Assembly: GCA_913775175.1 (NCBI GenBank)
Contig: CAJYKU010000015.1
Coordinates: 1 to 35,580, forward strand
Length of the DNA stretch: 35,580 nucleotides
Direction of reading: 5' to 3'
DNA from: an uncultured Pantoea sp.
GTDB taxonomy: Bacteria > Pseudomonadota > Gammaproteobacteria > Enterobacterales > Enterobacteriaceae
The notes below the pieces were generated by a model. The model had not been told where the DNA came from. It did no database searches and saw nothing but the letters and a program-made list of their open reading frames with translations. The position numbers and the translations under genes are program-made. Of the stretch, positions 9,081 to 17,539 are shown piece after piece (position 1 is the stretch's first letter; each line of letters opens with the position of its first letter).

Positions 9081-9882
9081 TCCAATACTGACAGCGTTGA
9101 TTCAGCAACAGTGGCCAGCGGCATCCGTCGCTGGCCATTTTTCAGCGCTGCCGGGCTTAAGCGGCAACTCCCTCTATATGCAGAGTGAGCAGGGCGAACT
9201 GCTGGCTCGTCGTGCGCCGCTGCAGCCTGTTCCTTTTGTTAACCGGCAGCGTGAATATCGCATTTTGCGGCAGCTGCGCCATCGTGCCCTGGGCCCGTTG
9301 CCGCTGGGCTGGCGTGCACCCTGGCTGCTGCAGAGCTGGTTACCCGGCGAAACGTTGACAGCAGCGGGGTTTAACGCCCAACGTCAGGCAGTGCTGCACC
9401 TTGTCACCCGACTGCATCAGCAACCGCTGACCGGTTATCCGCTTCATCTGCTGCCGCTGCTGCAGCGCTACTGGCAGCTCTGCCAGCAGCGGCACTGGCG
9501 CTGGTTACGGCGGTTGCAACGATTGCAAAAGCAGGGTGAACCTGCGCCACTGCGCCTTGCGCCGCTGCATATGGATGTACACCCCGGAAATTTGATTATG
9601 ACCCCTGCCGGGTTGCGGCTGATTGACTGGGAATATGCGGCCGACGGGGATGTGGCACTGGAGCTGGCGGCAATATGCAGCTGTGATGGCGTAGACGCCG
9701 GCGCATGGATTGCGTACTACGCGGAGCTGACACAGCTTAACCAGTCTGTGCTGGCGCGCCAGGTTGCACACTGGCAGCCGTGGCTGCAGTTGCTGATGGC
9801 TGGCTGGTATCAGCTGCGAGCCGAACAGAGCGGTGAAGAGACGTTATATGCGCTGGCAAACGCCAGCTGGCAGGATATTTAA
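9061..9882 (+). CDS. thiK: Thiamine kinase
   Basis: ThiK phosphorylates thiamine in the salvage pathway. The 273-residue protein has the aminoglycoside phosphotransferase/choline kinase fold: the catalytic loop LHMDVHPGN and the metal-binding [18 protein letters not shown] are both intact. The N-terminal half is much diverged from E. coli, but length, the two motifs and position after lpoB support the call. The ATG at 9061 lies inside lpoB and has no strong ribosome site, suggesting coupling to lpoB translation; the next in-frame ATG would delete conserved N-terminal sequence. A general sugar/choline-type kinase is the alternative, less likely given synteny. Confidence 0.88.
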   Translation: MVQHNSDPILTALIQQQWPAASVAGHFSALPGLSGNSLYMQSEQGELLARRAPLQPVPFVNRQREYRILRQLRHRALGPLPLGWRAPWLLQSWLPGETLTAAGFNAQRQAVLHLVTRLHQQPLTGYPLHLLPLLQRYWQLCQQRHWRWLRRLQRLQKQGEPAPLRLAPLHMDVHPGNLIMTPAGLRLIDWEYAADGDVALELAAICSCDGVDAGAWIAYYAELTQLNQSVLARQVAHWQPWLQLLMAGWYQLRAEQSGEETLYALANASWQDI

Positions 9883-9896
9883 TTCAGGAAAGAGTC

Positions 9897-10943
9897 ATGA
9901 CGATAAATGCACCTGGTCCGCTAATGCTGGACGTGGCGGGTTATACGCTGGACGCCGAGGATCGTGAAATTCTGCAGCATCCGCTGGTGGGCGGACTGAT
10001 TCTGTTTACGCGCAACTTTCATGATGCGGGGCAGCTCACTGAGCTGGTACGCCAGATCCGTGCTGCTTCGCGCAACCGGCTGGTGGTTGCAGTCGATCAG
10101 GAGGGAGGGCGCGTACAGCGTTTCCGCGAGGGCTTTACCCAGCTGCCGGCAATGCAATCTTTTGCTGCGCTGCACGATCTCGCAACGGCGGGTGATCTGG
10201 CGCAGCAGGCTGGCTGGCAGATGGCTGCTGAGATGATTGCGCTGGATATTGATATCAGTTTTGCCCCTGTACTGGATATTGGTCATATCAGCGCGGCGAT
10301 TGGCGAGCGCTCATTCCATGCCGATCCGGCAATCGCTTTGCAGCTTGCCCGGCACTATATCCACGGTATGCACGCCGCTGGCATGAAAACCACGGGTAAA
10401 CATTTTCCCGGTCATGGTGCAGTCACTGCCGATTCGCATAAAGAAACGCCACGTGATACGCGCGATGCGGCTACGCTGCGTCAGCACGATATGGCGATCT
10501 TCCGGCAGCTTAATGAAGAGCAGCTGCTGGATGCGGTGATGCCGGCTCATGTCATTTATTCTGCGGTGGATCCTCTGCCTGCCAGTGGCTCACCCTACTG
10601 GCTGCGTCAGGTATTGCGCCAGGAGCTTGGCTTTACAGGCGTGATTTTCTCTGACGATTTATCGATGGAGGGCGCAGCGGTAATGGGTGGCTATGCTGAG
10701 CGCGCCCAGCAGTCACTTGACGCAGGCTGCGATATGGTGCTGGTCTGCAATCAGCGGGCGGGTGCCATCAGCGTACTGGATAATTTACAGGCGGGACCGG
10801 CAGAGCGTATTACCCGTCTCTACCATACCGGGCAGCATAGCATGGCTGAGTTGCAGAGCAGTCAGCGCTGGCGACAGAACTACCAGCAGCTGGGCGATCT
10901 GCACACGCGCTGGCAGGCACACAAAGCGCAACAGCAGCCCTGA
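9897..10943 (+). CDS. nagZ: Beta-N-acetylhexosaminidase NagZ
   Basis: NagZ is a cytosolic glycoside hydrolase family 3 enzyme that removes GlcNAc from anhydro-muropeptides during cell-wall recycling, and its products can influence AmpC induction. [33 protein letters not shown] (with the catalytic His loop) and the nucleophile Asp in SDDLSMEGA are present. The product has 348 residues against 341 in E. coli, from a slightly longer N terminus (ATG at 9897 behind AGGAAAG) and tail. It is the last gene of the hinT operon. In E. coli ycfP follows; here a terminator and the ndh promoter do. Confidence 0.96.
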   Translation: MTINAPGPLMLDVAGYTLDAEDREILQHPLVGGLILFTRNFHDAGQLTELVRQIRAASRNRLVVAVDQEGGRVQRFREGFTQLPAMQSFAALHDLATAGDLAQQAGWQMAAEMIALDIDISFAPVLDIGHISAAIGERSFHADPAIALQLARHYIHGMHAAGMKTTGKHFPGHGAVTADSHKETPRDTRDAATLRQHDMAIFRQLNEEQLLDAVMPAHVIYSAVDPLPASGSPYWLRQVLRQELGFTGVIFSDDLSMEGAAVMGGYAERAQQSLDAGCDMVLVCNQRAGAISVLDNLQAGPAERITRLYHTGQHSMAELQSSQRWRQNYQQLGDLHTRWQAHKAQQQP

Positions 10944-10949
10944 TCGGAT

Positions 10950-10979
10950 GCCGCATTCGCCTCGCTGAATGCGGCTTTT
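10950..10979 (+). terminator. Rho-independent terminator after nagZ
   Basis: GCCGCATTC (10950-10958) pairs perfectly with GAATGCGGC (10967-10975) around an 8-base loop and is followed by TTTTG. It ends the hinT-ycfL-lpoB-thiK-nagZ unit. Confidence 0.88.
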
Positions 10980-11033
10980 GCTTTGTTGTACCAGACAGCA
11001 AATGTATAACATTCTGATTATTCGGCAGAAACT

Positions 11034-11080
11034 TTGATCTACATCAATTTTTTGTGATCTGACTATAGCGGCGTGATATT
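11034..11080 (+). promoter_or_regulatory. ndh promoter with FNR box
   Basis: TTGATCTACATCAA (11034-11047) is a perfect FNR consensus site. Right after it come a -35 TTGTGA (11052-11057) and, 17 bases on, a -10 GATATT (11075-11080), predicting a start near 11087 with FNR centred at about -46. In E. coli FNR represses ndh without oxygen, and repression is the likely role here. The leader before the TTG start is about 94 bases. Confidence 0.7.
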
Positions 11081-11180
11081 CTGACCTCAGCTCGCGATTA
11101 ATCATCGCCAACCCTATGTTTATTAAGGTTTTATTTAACCATTGATTAACTTTTGGTTTACAACTTTGAGGGGGTCTTAA

Positions 11181-12485
11181 TTGACTACAACAGTGGAAAA
11201 GATCGTCATTATTGGCGGTGGTGCCGGTGGTCTGGAGCTGGCAACGCAGCTGGGTCATAAGCTGGGCCGGAAGAAAAAAGCGGAGATTATTCTGGTTGAC
11301 CGCAACCACAGCCATCTCTGGAAACCGCTGCTGCATGAAGTAGCGACCGGCTCAATGGATGAAGGCATTGATGCGCTGAGCTATCTGGCGCACGCCCGCA
11401 ATCACGGTTTCCAGTTCCAGCTCGGCTCGCTGACACAGATTAATCGCGAACAGAAAACTATCGAGCTGGCAGAAATTCGCAACGAGCAGGGCGAAGTGCT
11501 GGTGCCACAGCGCGAACTGGCCTGGGATCGTCTGGTGATCGCGCTGGGCAGTACCTCTAATGACTTTGGTACACCAGGCGTTAAAGACCACTGTATTTTC
11601 CTGGATAATCCCCATCAGGCGCGCCGCTTTCATAATGAGATGCTGAATCAGTTTCTGCGCTTTTCGGCCAGTAATGGTGAGCTGCAACAGGTAAATATTG
11701 CCATTGTTGGCGGCGGTGCGACCGGAGTAGAACTCTCGGCCGAGCTCTATAATGCTGTCAGGCAACTGCATAGCTACGGGTATAAAAATCTTGATAGCAG
11801 CGCGCTTAACGTTACGCTGGTGGAAGCGGGCGAGCGGATTCTGCCTGCGCTGCCGCCGCGTATCTCTGCTGCCGCTCATCAGGAGCTGACCAAACTGGGT
11901 GTCCGTGTATTAACGCAGACGATGGTTACCAGCGCCGACGAAAACGGGCTGAATACCAAAGATGGCGAGTTTATCGCGGCCGATCTGATGGTCTGGGCAG
12001 CCGGCATTAAGGCGCCTGATTTTATGAAAGAGATTGGTGGTCTTGAAACCAACCGCATCAATCAGCTGGTGGTAAAAGAGACGCTACAGACCACGCATGA
12101 TGAGAATATCTATGCGCTGGGTGACTGCGCCTCCTGTGCGCTGCCTGGTGGTGGCTTTGTGCCGCCGCGCGCGCAGTCAGCGCATCAGATGGCGTCACGC
12201 GTACTGGATAACATTCTGGCACAGCGTAAAGGCAAGCCGTTAAAAGCGTATGTTTACAAAGACCACGGTTCGCTGGTTTCACTCTCACGCTTTACTACAG
12301 TGGGCAGCCTGATGGGGAACCTGATGCGCGGCTCAATGATGGTGGAAGGGCGCATAGCCCGGTTTGTCTACATCTCTCTCTATCGTATGCATCAAATTGC
12401 ACTGCATGGTTATTTTAAAACCGGATTAATGATGCTGGTGGGTAGCCTGAACCGCGTGCTGCGTCCGCGTCTGAAACTGCATTAA
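11181..12485 (+). CDS. ndh: NADH dehydrogenase type II (non-proton-pumping)
   Basis: Ndh oxidises NADH and passes electrons to quinone at the inner membrane without moving protons. Two dinucleotide-binding motifs are visible: [12 protein letters not shown] (FAD, residues about 10-21) and [17 protein letters not shown] (NADH, about residues 175-190); YALGDCA is the late FAD-contacting block. The amphipathic C terminus ([19 protein letters not shown]) matches the membrane anchor region. The 434 residues equal E. coli length. The start is the TTG at 11181, as in E. coli, behind GAGGGGG; no ATG is available nearby. It is a single gene with its own promoter and terminator. Confidence 0.97.
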   Translation: MTTTVEKIVIIGGGAGGLELATQLGHKLGRKKKAEIILVDRNHSHLWKPLLHEVATGSMDEGIDALSYLAHARNHGFQFQLGSLTQINREQKTIELAEIRNEQGEVLVPQRELAWDRLVIALGSTSNDFGTPGVKDHCIFLDNPHQARRFHNEMLNQFLRFSASNGELQQVNIAIVGGGATGVELSAELYNAVRQLHSYGYKNLDSSALNVTLVEAGERILPALPPRISAAAHQELTKLGVRVLTQTMVTSADENGLNTKDGEFIAADLMVWAAGIKAPDFMKEIGGLETNRINQLVVKETLQTTHDENIYALGDCASCALPGGGFVPPRAQSAHQMASRVLDNILAQRKGKPLKAYVYKDHGSLVSLSRFTTVGSLMGNLMRGSMMVEGRIARFVYISLYRMHQIALHGYFKTGLMMLVGSLNRVLRPRLKLH

Positions 12486-12491
12486 TATCCT

Positions 12492-12521
12492 GCGGGCGAC
12501 ACTCTGTCGCCCGCTCTATTT
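12492..12521 (+). terminator. Terminator after ndh
   Basis: GCGGGCGACA (12492-12501) pairs perfectly with TGTCGCCCGC (12505-12514) across a 3-base loop. The tail TCTATTTC is only moderately T-rich. Confidence 0.75.
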
Positions 12522-12770
12522 CAGGGAATATCACTTATTCTGAGCGGCATAATCTTATCTGCCGACCGCCCTCGTTGTACTGCTCGGAACTCTCCTAAAA
12601 GCTGGTCCTGCTGCGCTTATCCTGCGTTTCTTCCATTAATCTGATGTTGCAATTACAAGCCATCTGTAAAACTTATTCTCAGGAACACGGCGCGGTGCGC
12701 ACGCCGGTATGCCTTAACCAGAGCATCTGGCGACAGGAATGCGCAGTAACACTTTCAGGGGGATATTCCT
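12522..12770 (+). other. ndh-ycfJ intergenic region
   Basis: About 250 bases without a supported gene. It must hold the ycfJ promoter, but no -35/-10 pair stands out. A 44-codon frame (ATG 12644 to TAA 12778) overlaps the ycfJ start but lacks a ribosome site, so it is not called. The ycfJ ribosome site CAGGGGGAT is at 12757-12764. Confidence 0.5.
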
Positions 12771-13313
12771 GTGAATAAATCAATGCTAGCGGGTATTGGC
12801 ATTGGCGTGGCAGCAGCGCTGGGTGTGGCTGCCGTGGCCAGTATGAATGTTTTTGATCGCGGACCGCAATATGCTCAGGTTCTGTCGGCAACGCCGATTA
12901 AAGAGAGCATAAAACATCCGCGCCAGGAGTGCCGTAACGTCACGATCACACATCGTCGGCCGGTACAGGATGAAAACCGTATTGCCGGCTCAGTTCTGGG
13001 TGCGGTAGCGGGTGGTGTACTGGGACATCAGTTTGGCGGCGGTCGTGGACGGGATGTGGCCACCGTAGCGGGTGCGCTGGCAGGCGGCTATGGTGGTAAC
13101 CAGGTACAGGGTGCGCTGCAGGAGCGCGACACTTACACCACCAGTGAGCAACGCTGTAAAACGGTATATAGCAAACAGGAAAAGATGCTGGGTTATGATG
13201 TGACCTACAAAATAGGCGACCAGCAGGGCAAAATCCGGATGGAGAATGACCCTGGCACCCGCATCCCGCTTGATCGTAATGGTCAGCTGATCCTGAATTC
13301 AAATCAGGCCTGA
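12771..13313 (+). CDS. ycfJ: YcfJ, glycine-zipper envelope protein
   Basis: The product has 180 residues and is nearly identical in layout to E. coli YcfJ, whose function is not established. An N-terminal hydrophobic segment (residues about 5-25) is followed by a conserved EC...THRRPVQDENRI stretch. A glycine-zipper region follows (AGSVLGAVAGGVLGHQFGGG and AGALAGGYGGNQ, about residues 72-112) of the kind found in 17 kDa surface-antigen-like proteins. Two cysteines (in RQECRNV and EQRCKTV) could form a disulfide in the periplasm; that is inference. The start is the GTG at 12771, as in E. coli. In E. coli comR, bhsA and ldtC follow; here a tandem repeat does. Confidence 0.92.
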   Translation: MNKSMLAGIGIGVAAALGVAAVASMNVFDRGPQYAQVLSATPIKESIKHPRQECRNVTITHRRPVQDENRIAGSVLGAVAGGVLGHQFGGGRGRDVATVAGALAGGYGGNQVQGALQERDTYTTSEQRCKTVYSKQEKMLGYDVTYKIGDQQGKIRMENDPGTRIPLDRNGQLILNSNQA

Positions 13314-13344
13314 TTGGGCAAAGCTATTCACAGCAAAGAGTAAT

Positions 13345-13370
13345 AAAAAAGCGCCGCAGGGCGCTTTTTT
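13345..13370 (+). terminator. Rho-independent terminator after ycfJ
   Basis: AAAAAAGCGCC (13345-13355) pairs with GGCGCTTTTTT (13360-13370) around a 4-base loop. The A run opposite the T run makes it work in both directions, so it could also stop mfd transcripts. Its right arm is the first element of the tandem repeat that follows. Confidence 0.9.
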
Positions 13371-13451
13371 ACTGTTAACACTCCAGCCGCGCTGAGCCGC
13401 TAAATATCACTGCTCAGATCGGGGATGGCCAGTGACTGCTCTGGGCAGATA

Positions 13452-13498
13452 CTGCTCAGCGTTGCCAGTAAAGCGCTGAGCAGGGCGCTTTTTTACTG
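13452..13498. terminator. Overlapping hairpins at the junction of repeat copies 1 and 2
   Basis: A terminator-like stem pairs CAGTAAAGCGC (13466-13476) with GCGCTT(TTTT)ACTG (13485-13498, three extra Ts). A second perfect stem pairs CTGCTCAGC (13452-13460) with GCTGAGCAG (13475-13483). The two share bases and interleave, so they compete. The T run suits plus-strand termination and the AAAG tract the reverse. Confidence 0.6.
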
Positions 13499-13573
13499 TT
13501 AACACTCCAGCCGCGCTAAACCGCCGGATATCGCTGCTCAGCTCGGTTCGCCAGTGACTGCTCTGGGCAGATG

Positions 13574-13617
13574 CTGCTCAGTGTTGCCAGTAAAGCGCTG
13601 AGCAGGGCGCTTTACTG
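13574..13617. terminator. Overlapping hairpins at the junction of repeat copies 2 and 3
   Basis: Here CAGTAAAGCGC (13588-13598) and GCGCTTTACTG (13607-13617) are a perfect 11-base inverted repeat with an 8-base loop. The competing stem is CTGCTCAGT (13574-13582) with GCTGAGCAG (13597-13605), including one G-T pair. There is no long T run, so this copy is probably a weaker terminator or only a structural element. Confidence 0.55.
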
Positions 13618-13742
13618 TTAGCACTCCCGCCGCGCTAAACCGCCGGATATCGCTGCTCAGCTCGGTTCGCCAGCGACTGCTATACGCTGATGCTGTTCAG
13701 CGTTGCCAGTAAAGCGCGTCGCTGAGCAGCAGTTGCGCTGCG

Positions 13743-16700
13743 TCAGTTGGTTGCTACGCGGTTTTTTGCCAGCTCAGCAACAAATGACTGAACCCACTCC
13801 ATACGTAGCTTTCGCTCGCTTAACTCGCGGCTGAATCTTAGCCGCGTAGGTCCTTCCAGCTTCCACTGTGCCGGATCCTGCTGCAGCAGACTTATCAGCC
13901 AGCCTGGGTCGATCTGATTACGTGGTGCAAATTCAAAGAAGCCACCTTTTTCGCTGGCTTCAATTTTGCGTACGCCCAGTTCACGCGCCGTCAGACGTAG
14001 TGCGGCAATATCCAGCAGGTTTCGTGCTGCATCGGGCAGCTTACCAAAGCGGTCAATCATCTCAACCCGCAGATCGGCCAGATCCTGTGCATCTGCCGCG
14101 CTGGCAATCCGCTTATAGAGCGACAGCCGGGTACTGACGTCAGGAATAAATTCATCTGGCAGCAGTGCGGGCATGCGCAGTTCAATCTCGGTCTGATTGC
14201 TGGTGAGATCTTCCAGCGAGGGTTCACGACCCGCTTTCAGAGCATCAACCGCATTCTCCAGCAGTTCCATATAGAGCGTAAAACCAATTGTCTCCATCTG
14301 TCCGCTCTGATCTTCACCCAGCAGTTCACCCGCGCCGCGAATTTCCAGGTCATGTGTGGCGAGCGCAAAGCCTGCACCGAGATCCTCCAGCGAGGCGATC
14401 GCTTCCAGCCGTTTCTGGGCATCAGTAGTCATAGCTTTGGGATGCGGGGTTAGCAGCCAGGCGTAAGCCTGATGATGCGAACGACCCACGCGCCCGCGCA
14501 GCTGATGCAGCTGAGCCAGGCCAAAGTGATCGGCTCGTTCAATAATAATGGTGTTGGCGCTCGGCACATCGATACCGGTTTCAATAATGGTGGTGCAGAC
14601 CAGCACATTGAAACGCTGATGGTGGAAGTCATTCATCACCCGCTCAAGATCGCGTTCGCGCATCTGACCATGACCAATTGCAATGCGTGCTTCCGGCACC
14701 AGATCGGTGAGACGCTGTGCCGCTTTAGCGATATTTTCAACATCATTATAGAGGTAATAGACCTGACCGCCGCGCAGTACTTCGCGCAGAATCGCCTCAC
14801 GTACCACCAGGCTGTCATACTCACGTACAAAGGTTTTTACCGCCAGACGTCGGGCCGGTGGCGTGGCAATAATGGAGAGATCGCGCATTCCGCTCATCGC
14901 CATATTCAGAGTGCGCGGAATAGGCGTGGCAGTCAGCGTCAGAATATCCACATCGGCACGCATCGCTTTAATGCGCTCTTTATGCCGGACGCCAAAGCGA
15001 TGCTCCTCATCAACAATCAGCAGGCCAAGATCGCGCCACTTAAGATCGCTCATCAGCAGCTTATGGGTGCCAATCAGAATATCGATTTTACCCTCGCTGG
15101 CCTGCTCCAGTACCTGAGTCTGCTCTTTGGCACTGCGGAAACGCGACAACATCTCAATGCGTACCGGCCAGTTGGCAAAGCGATCGCGGAAATTATCAAA
15201 GTGTTGCTGTGCCAGCAGTGTAGTCGGCACCAGCACTGCAACCTGTTTGTTGTTCTCGACCGCCAGGAAAGCGGCGCGCATCGCGACTTCAGTTTTACCA
15301 AAGCCAACGTCACCACATACCAGGCGGTCCATGGCCAGCGGCTGACACATATCACTTAACACAGCATTAATTGCCTGCGCCTGATCTGGCGTGGTTTCAA
15401 ACGGAAAACTCTCACAGAACAGGCGATACTGCTCACGATCGTGTTTAAAGGCGTAGCCACTTTTCGCCGCGCGCTGCGCATAGATATCCAGCAGTTCTGC
15501 CGCCACATCGCGCACTTTCTCCGCTGCTTTTTGCCGCGCCCGCGACCAGGCATCACTGCCAAGCTTATGCAGCGGGGCATTTTCATCAGCGCCGCCAGCA
15601 TAGCGGCTGATCAGATGCAACGATGAGACCGGCACATAGAGTTTGGCGTCACCGGCGTAGGAGAGCATCAGATACTCAGCTACAATTCCGCCCGCTTCCA
15701 GCGTAGTCAGGCCAATATAGCGCCCGACACCATGTTCCAGATGCACCACCGGCTGACCGGGATGCAGCTCCGCCAGATTGCGAATCAATACATCAGGGTT
15801 GATGGTACGGCGGTTATCCTGCCGGCGACGGCTGACACGCTCACCCAGTAAGTCGCCTTCGCAAATCAGTGCTCGCTGACGCGGCACATCGATAAAGCCG
15901 CGTTCGCTGGCACCAATCATCAGACTGCAGTCGTGCCCGGCTGCTTCACTAAAATGATCAATGATATGAGGTCGCAGCTTGATGCGCGCCAGCAGCTCCT
16001 GCAGGCTTTCACGCCGGCCTTCACTCTCGACAGAGAAGATCACCTGCCCGCTGAACCCTTCCAGAAACTGGCGCAGCAGATCCAGTGGTGCTTTCGCCTG
16101 CGCCTGAACAGTGAGTTCCGGCAGAGGAGCATAGCCCAGGTTAGTGTTTGCCGCTTTCTCTGGCAATGTTTCAGTGCTGAGCTGGATACGTGGCCAGGCT
16201 TTCAGCTCGCTCAGCAGTGCATCAGGGCGCAGCCAGAGCGTTGCCGGCTCCAGCAGTGGACGCATGGGATCGATACGCCGGTTCTCGTAGCGTGCGCTGG
16301 CATCCTGCCAGAAACGTTCCGCGCTGGTGGGCAGATCGCCAGAGTTCAATAGCAGCGTGCTGGCAGGTAAATAGCTGAACAGGGTAGGCAGCGGCTGTTC
16401 AAAAAAGAGTGGCTGCCAGTACTCAATGCCGGAAGGCAGAGTGCCTTTGCTGACCTGCTGATAAACATGCTCCGGTTCACGACGCACATCAAATATTTCA
16501 CGCCAGCGGCTGCGGAAGAGCTCAATGGCCGCTTTGTCGGTGGGAAATTCATGGGCTGGCAGCAGATTGATTGCGCTCACCTCTTCCAGCGTGCGCTGGC
16601 TATCGACATCAAACAGTCGCAGGCTATCGATTTCGTCATCGAAAAAGTCGATGCGATAGGGCTGATCGCTGCCCATCGGGAAGAGGTCCAGCAGTGCACC

Positions 16701-17195
16701 ACGAGTGGCGTACTCGCCATGTTCCATCACCTGATCAACGTGGCGATATCCCGCCTGTTCCAGCTGATCGCGCAGTGCATCCCGTGACAGTTTCTGTCCC
16801 TGCTGCATCACCAGCGCATGACCATGCAGATAGCTGTGCGGACAGACACGCTGCATCAGCGTATTGACCGGCAGAATCAACATGCCGCGCGTCAGCGTGG
16901 GCAGCTGATAGAGGGTTGAGAGGCGCGCCGAGATAATATCCTGGTGCGGTGAAAAGCTGTCATAGGGCAGCGTTTCCCAGTCTGGCAGGTTGATTACCGG
17001 TAAATCGGTGAACTGACGGATCTCCTCCTGCAGACGCAGAGCAGACTGCATATCCGGGGTGATCATTAACACCGGACCATGATGGCGTTCAACGATGCTG
17101 GCGCATTCAACCGCCTGCGCGGCTCCAGTCAGCTGGCCGAGCTGACGATGGTCGCCTGCTTTGGCAGGCAGAGTATAACGATGCTGTTCCGACAT
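13743..17195 (-). CDS. mfd: Transcription-repair coupling factor
   Basis: Mfd removes RNA polymerase stalled at DNA damage and recruits UvrA. At 1150 residues it matches E. coli (1148). An N-terminal UvrB-like region (DWETLPYDSFSPHQDIISARL, EYATRGALLDLFP) leads to the RNA polymerase-interacting CarD-like domain (HLEHGVGRYIGL). The RecG-like translocase follows, with Walker A GDVGFGKTEVAMR, Walker B DEEH, TATPIPRTL and RGRVGRSHHQAYA. The C terminus is a TRCF domain (LRMPALLPDEFIPDV). The ATG at 17195 gives the expected N terminus (MSEQHRYTLP). It is convergent with ycfJ and divergent from lolC. In E. coli ycfT lies between mfd and lolC; it is absent here. Confidence 0.98.
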   Translation of the reverse strand: MSEQHRYTLPAKAGDHRQLGQLTGAAQAVECASIVERHHGPVLMITPDMQSALRLQEEIRQFTDLPVINLPDWETLPYDSFSPHQDIISARLSTLYQLPTLTRGMLILPVNTLMQRVCPHSYLHGHALVMQQGQKLSRDALRDQLEQAGYRHVDQVMEHGEYATRGALLDLFPMGSDQPYRIDFFDDEIDSLRLFDVDSQRTLEEVSAINLLPAHEFPTDKAAIELFRSRWREIFDVRREPEHVYQQVSKGTLPSGIEYWQPLFFEQPLPTLFSYLPASTLLLNSGDLPTSAERFWQDASARYENRRIDPMRPLLEPATLWLRPDALLSELKAWPRIQLSTETLPEKAANTNLGYAPLPELTVQAQAKAPLDLLRQFLEGFSGQVIFSVESEGRRESLQELLARIKLRPHIIDHFSEAAGHDCSLMIGASERGFIDVPRQRALICEGDLLGERVSRRRQDNRRTINPDVLIRNLAELHPGQPVVHLEHGVGRYIGLTTLEAGGIVAEYLMLSYAGDAKLYVPVSSLHLISRYAGGADENAPLHKLGSDAWSRARQKAAEKVRDVAAELLDIYAQRAAKSGYAFKHDREQYRLFCESFPFETTPDQAQAINAVLSDMCQPLAMDRLVCGDVGFGKTEVAMRAAFLAVENNKQVAVLVPTTLLAQQHFDNFRDRFANWPVRIEMLSRFRSAKEQTQVLEQASEGKIDILIGTHKLLMSDLKWRDLGLLIVDEEHRFGVRHKERIKAMRADVDILTLTATPIPRTLNMAMSGMRDLSIIATPPARRLAVKTFVREYDSLVVREAILREVLRGGQVYYLYNDVENIAKAAQRLTDLVPEARIAIGHGQMRERDLERVMNDFHHQRFNVLVCTTIIETGIDVPSANTIIIERADHFGLAQLHQLRGRVGRSHHQAYAWLLTPHPKAMTTDAQKRLEAIASLEDLGAGFALATHDLEIRGAGELLGEDQSGQMETIGFTLYMELLENAVDALKAGREPSLEDLTSNQTEIELRMPALLPDEFIPDVSTRLSLYKRIASAADAQDLADLRVEMIDRFGKLPDAARNLLDIAALRLTARELGVRKIEASEKGGFFEFAPRNQIDPGWLISLLQQDPAQWKLEGPTRLRFSRELSERKLRMEWVQSFVAELAKNRVATN

Positions 17196-17352
17196 AGGGT
17201 CTCGACGTGCTCTCCTTGTATTTCAGGGCGTCATCATTCCATAAACGGGCCTGATGATCATCTCTCCGTTGCGGCGCGTGCTGGCCGAAGTGGGTCAGGG
17301 CGACTCTGCAGGCAGTCTCTCTGCGCCAGCGTCCGGCCATAACAGTGACCAG

Positions 17353-17399
17353 GCTATCAGCATGATAGCAATATGCGCTATCCATCTGATGTATATAAT
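17353..17399 (+). promoter_or_regulatory. Candidate promoter with palindromic upstream site
   Basis: GCTATCA-GCA-TGATAGC (17353-17369) is a perfect inverted repeat, and a further GCTATC follows at 17377-17382. A consensus TATAAT lies at 17394-17399, predicting a start near 17406 with the palindrome centred at about -45. No good -35 hexamer exists at 16-18 bases, as at promoters that need an activator. Whether it drives lolCDE (long leader) or the small frame at 17429 is unknown. Confidence 0.35.
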
Positions 17400-17428
17400 A
17401 GTCGTGATATGCCGTTAAGGGAGACTCA

Positions 17429-17539
17429 TTGGCAGCAGAGCGCACGGGATGGTTCAGCTTTTATCCGCATATAAATCTTATCTGCACCCTGCGCGCTGCG
17501 GTAAATTTAACCAGCCGTGCCGCAGGAGACGTATTTTGA
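17429..17539 (+). CDS. Possible 36-residue small ORF upstream of lolC
   Basis: A TTG codon at 17429 lies five bases after an AAGGGAG ribosome site (17417-17423) and opens a frame of 36 codons ending at TGA 17537-17539. The predicted peptide begins MAAERTGWFSFYPHIN and contains LICTLRAAV; I do not recognise it. It starts about 23 bases after the transcription start predicted from the TATAAT at 17394. A second very short frame (TTG 17536) with AGGAG upstream overlaps its stop. It could be a leader peptide of lolCDE or chance. The support is promoter plus ribosome site only; no homology is known to me. Confidence 0.25.
   Translation: MAAERTGWFSFYPHINLICTLRAAVNLTSRAAGDVF

Larger units (their letters stand above)
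13359..13728. repeat. Three-copy tandem repeat, about 122-124 bp per unit
   Basis: Copies lie at 13359-13482 (124 bp), 13483-13604 (122 bp) and 13605-13728 (124 bp). Each begins GGGCGCTTT...ACTGTTA, passes through CCGCGCT, GCTCAG and a GCCAG(T/C)GACTGCT block, and ends GTTGCCAGTAAAGCGC...GCTGAGCA. Copies 1 and 2 differ at roughly a dozen positions plus a 2-base indel. Copy 3 lacks three Ts near its start, has a changed segment before its end and carries a 5-base insertion near the end. No open frame or ribosome site is shared by the copies, so it looks non-coding. It fills the gap between convergent ycfJ and mfd, where E. coli has comR, bhsA and ldtC. Confidence 0.9.

Noticed and set aside
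12644..12778. 44-codon ATG frame upstream of and overlapping ycfJ
   Set aside because: No ribosome site, no recognisable sequence, and its stop falls within the first ycfJ codons; likely chance.
13359..13728. CRISPR array or phage attachment repeats
   Set aside because: Units are over 120 bp and contiguous without spacers, with no cas, integrase or tRNA nearby.
14472..15359. 295-codon plus-strand frame inside mfd
   Set aside because: Lies wholly opposite mfd, whose frame is intact and highly conserved; the opposing protein is His/Gln/Asn-rich with no known domain, typical of an antisense shadow.
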